Of a DNA stretch of 7,177 bases, positions 4,815 through 7,177 are shown one piece after another. The translations under genes were made by a program, and so were the position numbers. The stretch is taken from the NCBI GenBank assembly GCA_964599885.1, contig CAZRHH010000120.1, positions 1 to 7,177 on the forward strand, in the 5' to 3' direction. Position 1 is the first letter of the stretch. Each line of letters starts with the position of its first letter. This stretch comes from CAZRHH01 sp964599885 (GTDB lineage Bacteria > Chloroflexota > Dehalococcoidia > DSTF01 > JACRBR01). The notes under the pieces were generated by a model. That model did not search any database. It had not been told where the DNA came from and saw only the letters and a list, made by a program, of their open reading frames with translations.

Positions 4815-6926
4815 TCAGCGCAACGTTAGCTCGCGAATGTGGATGTGGACGTTGTTCGCGTCGAGGTCGCGTATGGCGAGGCGGAGGCGCGTGATGTCGG
4901 GCGGCGCGTTTTCGAACGCGAGATCGACCGTCGGATCCGGACCGAGTCCACTGTATGTTTGTGTGAACGTGGCGGCAGCCGTATCGCCACCAGTGAACAC
5001 CTCCGCCGTCAGTTCGACGTCGTGTGTGCCGAGCGCCACGGTCAATCCGGTGATTGCACGCGGCGTGGTGAACCGGATGTCGAACACCGCAGGGTTCGCT
5101 TCCAGCGTGCGCGCCAGCGTGAAGGTATCGCCGTCGAACAAGTCTTGTACGGTGCCAATGTCGAGCGTCGAGTGGACGATTGACGCTTCCTCGTCACCGA
5201 TGCGCGTCGTACTGGTTGTCGGCTTCGCCCGCTGGGCGCGTTCCTCTTCCAGGACGCGATCGGCGTTGGATGAGTACGCGACGCGTACCAAATAGAAACC
5301 GACCGTATCGTCCGGATACCGGATGGTGCGCTCGATGCGGATATTGGAAAAGACCTCGTCGAAGCTGAGAGTATTGAACTCGTCACGTGGCATGACGAAA
5401 ATCATATCGTCGTTTATTGGCGCGTGCTCCCTTCGAAACCGGTCGATCGTATCGATGCGCGCGCGCGGCTCATCGTGCAGCAGGAAATCGAAGATGTAGT
5501 TCGGGGTGTTCGCCCAGTTCGGCGAGATGAAGATCTGCGTGTCCGGCGACTCAGCGAGTTCTGCTTCTACCGCGTCCGCGATCTGGACGCCGCCATATTG
5601 CAACCCGTACAAGCCGTAGTTCCGGTACCACGTCGGGCCGTCGACGAGCGCGGCGCGCAGCACAAAGAGGTTGATCGCGACGAGCAGCGCGCAAAGTCCG
5701 ATCGCCAGCCTGTCGTATCGCACGCGCCTCGTGGCGAATGTGAGGATCGATGCGACGCCGATCGCGCTCAGCAGCGCCGCTGGCAGCACGAACAGCATCA
5801 CGCGCGTGATCGACACTGCGACGATCGCTCCGCCAAGCGGCGCCCCGACGAGCAGGATCACGAGCGCCCTGTGTGCCGGTGATTTGATGTTGCGAATGCA
5901 TACACCAAGCCCGACGAGCGCGAACGGCAGCGTCGGCCACAGGATGTGTCCGAACCCTTTCATCTCGTGGCGCTGCAGATCCAGCGTCGTATCCGGCCGG
6001 TACCAGTAGCGCGGGTCGATGCCGTGCCCGTACTGCGTCGCGAACTCGCGCAGCTTGTCGAACAAAGTCAGGTCGTCGTCGACCCAGTACGAATCCAACG
6101 ACCGCAACTGGCTCGCCACTTCCTCACCCTGATCCAGGCGAAACCGAACGTACGGCAACGCAAAAACGATGCCGAGACCCAACGCCGCGAGCACCACGCG
6201 CCGATGCCGCCAGTGATACGGCATGTCCGTTGCGACGATCGCCAGGGTGATCGCGGCGACGGCAAGCTGACTGCCCGCGTACGCGTAGAACGACAGGGCG
6301 ACGAAGAAGATTGCCGGCAGGAGCATCAGCGGCCGGTCGTATCGGTAGCGCAGGTAAAAGTAGAGCGCCCACGCGTAGAACGACACGGCGAGTACCGTTT
6401 CGAACGCTGTGCGTGAGTGGAGGAACCACGCCGGTGTCATCGAGAGCAGCAGCGCGCCTGCCCACCAGAACCGAATCTTGAACACGTCTCGCAGGATCAG
6501 CGCCGCTGCCGCCGTGCCCGTCAGGGCGATCAGCGCCGAGGTCGCACGCGTCGCGAACACCGAGAACCCGAACAACATGTACGGGGCGACCTGTGCGTAG
6601 ACGCTGGCGCTGAGGTTGTAGTACGTCCCGTTGCGGAAGTACGTCGGCAGCAGGCGGCCTTCGCTCCGCCAGCCGTTATCGACGAGCTCGGCGGCATTTA
6701 CTGTCTGGATCGCCTCATCGGCGAAGAAGTAGATCGGGTAGTCGACGAGGCCGATCAGCCGTGTCGCAAGGAAGACGCCCAGCGCCACGATAAAGAGATT
6801 CGCATCGAGCGACGGCGATCGGGCCGCGGCCGAGCGTAGGGCGCCCCGGACGGCGTGCCACGGCGACCGGGATCCGCGCGCGGCCGGCGTGTTGGTGTCG
6901 GCATCGTGCGAGTCGCTCGTAGTCAT
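4815..6926 (-). CDS. GT39-like (PMT/ArnT-type) membrane glycosyltransferase with C-terminal beta-sandwich domain
   Basis: Probable polyprenyl-phosphate-sugar-dependent glycosyltransferase of the GT-C superfamily, acting on the outer face of the cytoplasmic membrane; sugar and acceptor are unknown. The 703-aa product has a polar N-terminus, a first membrane helix (about 43-61), then the GT39-type acidic pair D70-E71 (YFFADEA) in the first outer loop, and some ten further hydrophobic segments (about 115-145, 154-168, 175-193, 200-216, 219-233, 243-260, 330-346, 353-370, 374-397, 407-427). The rest (about 430-703) is soluble: a DTQIFISPNWANTPNYIFD segment (462-480) and a final part from about 583 with LFDGDTFTLAR, resembling discoidin-type carbohydrate-binding beta-sandwiches. 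ATG 6926 was chosen because the frame open further upstream crosses rnpB; GGGG 6-9 nt upstream is a modest ribosome binding site. It converges with the recombinase gene and diverges from rnpB. A weak TTGCCG/TAGCAT pair (6967-6938) could give a nearly leaderless mRNA. Confidence 0.85.
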   Translation of the reverse strand: MTTSDSHDADTNTPAARGSRSPWHAVRGALRSAAARSPSLDANLFIVALGVFLATRLIGLVDYPIYFFADEAIQTVNAAELVDNGWRSEGRLLPTYFRNGTYYNLSASVYAQVAPYMLFGFSVFATRATSALIALTGTAAAALILRDVFKIRFWWAGALLLSMTPAWFLHSRTAFETVLAVSFYAWALYFYLRYRYDRPLMLLPAIFFVALSFYAYAGSQLAVAAITLAIVATDMPYHWRHRRVVLAALGLGIVFALPYVRFRLDQGEEVASQLRSLDSYWVDDDLTLFDKLREFATQYGHGIDPRYWYRPDTTLDLQRHEMKGFGHILWPTLPFALVGLGVCIRNIKSPAHRALVILLVGAPLGGAIVAVSITRVMLFVLPAALLSAIGVASILTFATRRVRYDRLAIGLCALLVAINLFVLRAALVDGPTWYRNYGLYGLQYGGVQIADAVEAELAESPDTQIFISPNWANTPNYIFDFLLHDEPRARIDTIDRFRREHAPINDDMIFVMPRDEFNTLSFDEVFSNIRIERTIRYPDDTVGFYLVRVAYSSNADRVLEEERAQRAKPTTSTTRIGDEEASIVHSTLDIGTVQDLFDGDTFTLARTLEANPAVFDIRFTTPRAITGLTVALGTHDVELTAEVFTGGDTAAATFTQTYSGLGPDPTVDLAFENAPPDITRLRLAIRDLDANNVHIHIRELTLR

Positions 6927-6985
6927 AACGCGCCCCGATGCTACCGGCGCTGTGCTATCGGCGGCAAGTGCTTCCAGCTCGTCGC

Positions 6986-7008
6986 CCGACCGGGCGTCGG
7001 CCGCCCGG
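6986..7008. repeat. Overlapping inverted repeats upstream of rnpB
   Basis: CCGGGCG (6990-6996) and CGCCCGG (7002-7008) form a perfect 7-bp inverted repeat with a 5-nt loop. An overlapping alternative, CCGAC (6986-6990) with GTCGG (6996-7000), competes with it. Both occupy the -35/spacer region of the rnpB promoter, in the divergent gap with the glycosyltransferase gene. This may be an operator or chance in GC-rich DNA. Confidence 0.5.
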
Positions 7009-7011
7009 CGG

Positions 7012-7017
7012 TATACT
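7012..7017 (+). promoter_or_regulatory. -10 element of the rnpB promoter
   Basis: TATACT (five of six consensus bases) lies 7-11 nt before the predicted RNase P RNA 5' end, the right distance for a -10 box. No good -35 hexamer is present at 16-18 nt upstream; that position is occupied by inverted repeats. Confidence 0.6.
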
Positions 7018-7027
7018 GCACCGCCAG

Positions 7028-7177
7028 CGGGCCGGGTGGCCGCTTGCGAGCGCTTCGGCGCGAGCGAGAGGAAAGTCCGAACTCCGAAGGGCAGGGTGCC
7101 CGTTAATGGCGGGGCGCTGCGAAGCGACGGAAAGTGCCACAGAAACATACCGCCCCGCTGCTGCGGGGTAAGGGCGA
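7028..7177 (+). ncRNA. rnpB: RNase P RNA, 5' part (runs off the window)
   Basis: Catalytic RNA of ribonuclease P, which removes 5' leaders from precursor tRNAs. About 150 nt of the expected 350-400 nt are visible. Conserved bacterial elements occur in order: a hairpin with a GCGC-TTCG-GCGC tip (7050-7061, P3-like); the universal GAGAGGAAAGTCC (7066-7078, the 5' strand of P4); AGGGCAGGGTGCC (7088-7100); ACGGAAAGTGCCACAGAAA (7127-7145) followed by ACCGCC; and a CCCCGC-TGCT-GCGGGG hairpin leading into GTAAGGGCGA, as in the P10-P12 region of type A RNAs. The 5' end is placed by distance from the TATACT box and is uncertain by several bases. The 3' half, with the partner strands of P1, P2 and P4, is outside the window. 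Confidence 0.95.

Noticed and set aside
5424..6839. Three plus-strand frames (5424-5882, 5946-6416, 6417-6839) opposite the glycosyltransferase gene
   Set aside because: Their translations are Arg/Gln/Asp-rich mirrors of the membrane helices on the minus strand, with no motif.
6927..7148. N-terminal extension of the glycosyltransferase gene to 7148
   Set aside because: It would run through the rnpB promoter and the conserved RNase P RNA core. The extra residues are low-complexity, and ATG 6926 gives a normal N-terminus before the first membrane helix.

Overview
The window is GC-rich chromosomal DNA, tightly packed with housekeeping genes. The gene set is fatty-acid initiation genes next to yceD-rpmF, a CT398-like zinc-ribbon gene, a GT39 glycosyltransferase, and a type-A-like RNase P RNA. 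The protein styles, such as the short L32 that starts with TTG, suggest a Chloroflexota-like (possibly Dehalococcoidia) or other deep-branching GC-rich bacterium. That placement is an inference from style and was not tested by a search.

Layout. Positions 1-2467 hold a minus-strand operon, read right to left: DUF177/YceD, then ribosomal protein L32 (rpmF), malonyl-CoA:ACP transacylase (fabD), and 3-oxoacyl-ACP reductase (fabG, cut by the window edge). fabD and fabG overlap by ATGA. plsX and fabH, which sit between rpmF and fabD in E. coli, are absent here. Positions 2468-2660 are a divergent intergenic region with a clear TATAAT promoter and a leader hairpin for the plus strand. Positions 2661-4781 hold a two-gene plus-strand operon: a coiled-coil/C4 zinc-ribbon protein, then, 3 nt later, a 465-aa protein of the large serine recombinase family. 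A 33-nt convergent gap follows. A 703-aa GT39-type membrane glycosyltransferase with a C-terminal extracytoplasmic beta-sandwich-like domain lies on the minus strand (4815-6926). The RNase P RNA gene (rnpB) begins near 7028 on the plus strand and runs off the right edge.

The most unusual element is the recombinase homologue. It keeps the recombinase DNA-binding domain, the four zinc-ribbon cysteines and the coiled coil, but its catalytic domain has Thr in place of the nucleophilic Ser and has lost three of the four catalytic arginines. The reading frame is intact, no mobile-element genes are nearby, and the gene is translationally coupled to a housekeeping gene. It looks like a domesticated, catalytically inactive integrase that may act as a DNA-binding protein.

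The left operon combines lipid synthesis (FabD makes malonyl-ACP, FabG reduces the 3-keto intermediate) with ribosome assembly genes (YceD, L32), a linkage known from many bacteria. The GT39 enzyme and rnpB are divergently arranged with a short shared upstream region. I saw no tRNA, CRISPR array or insertion sequence.
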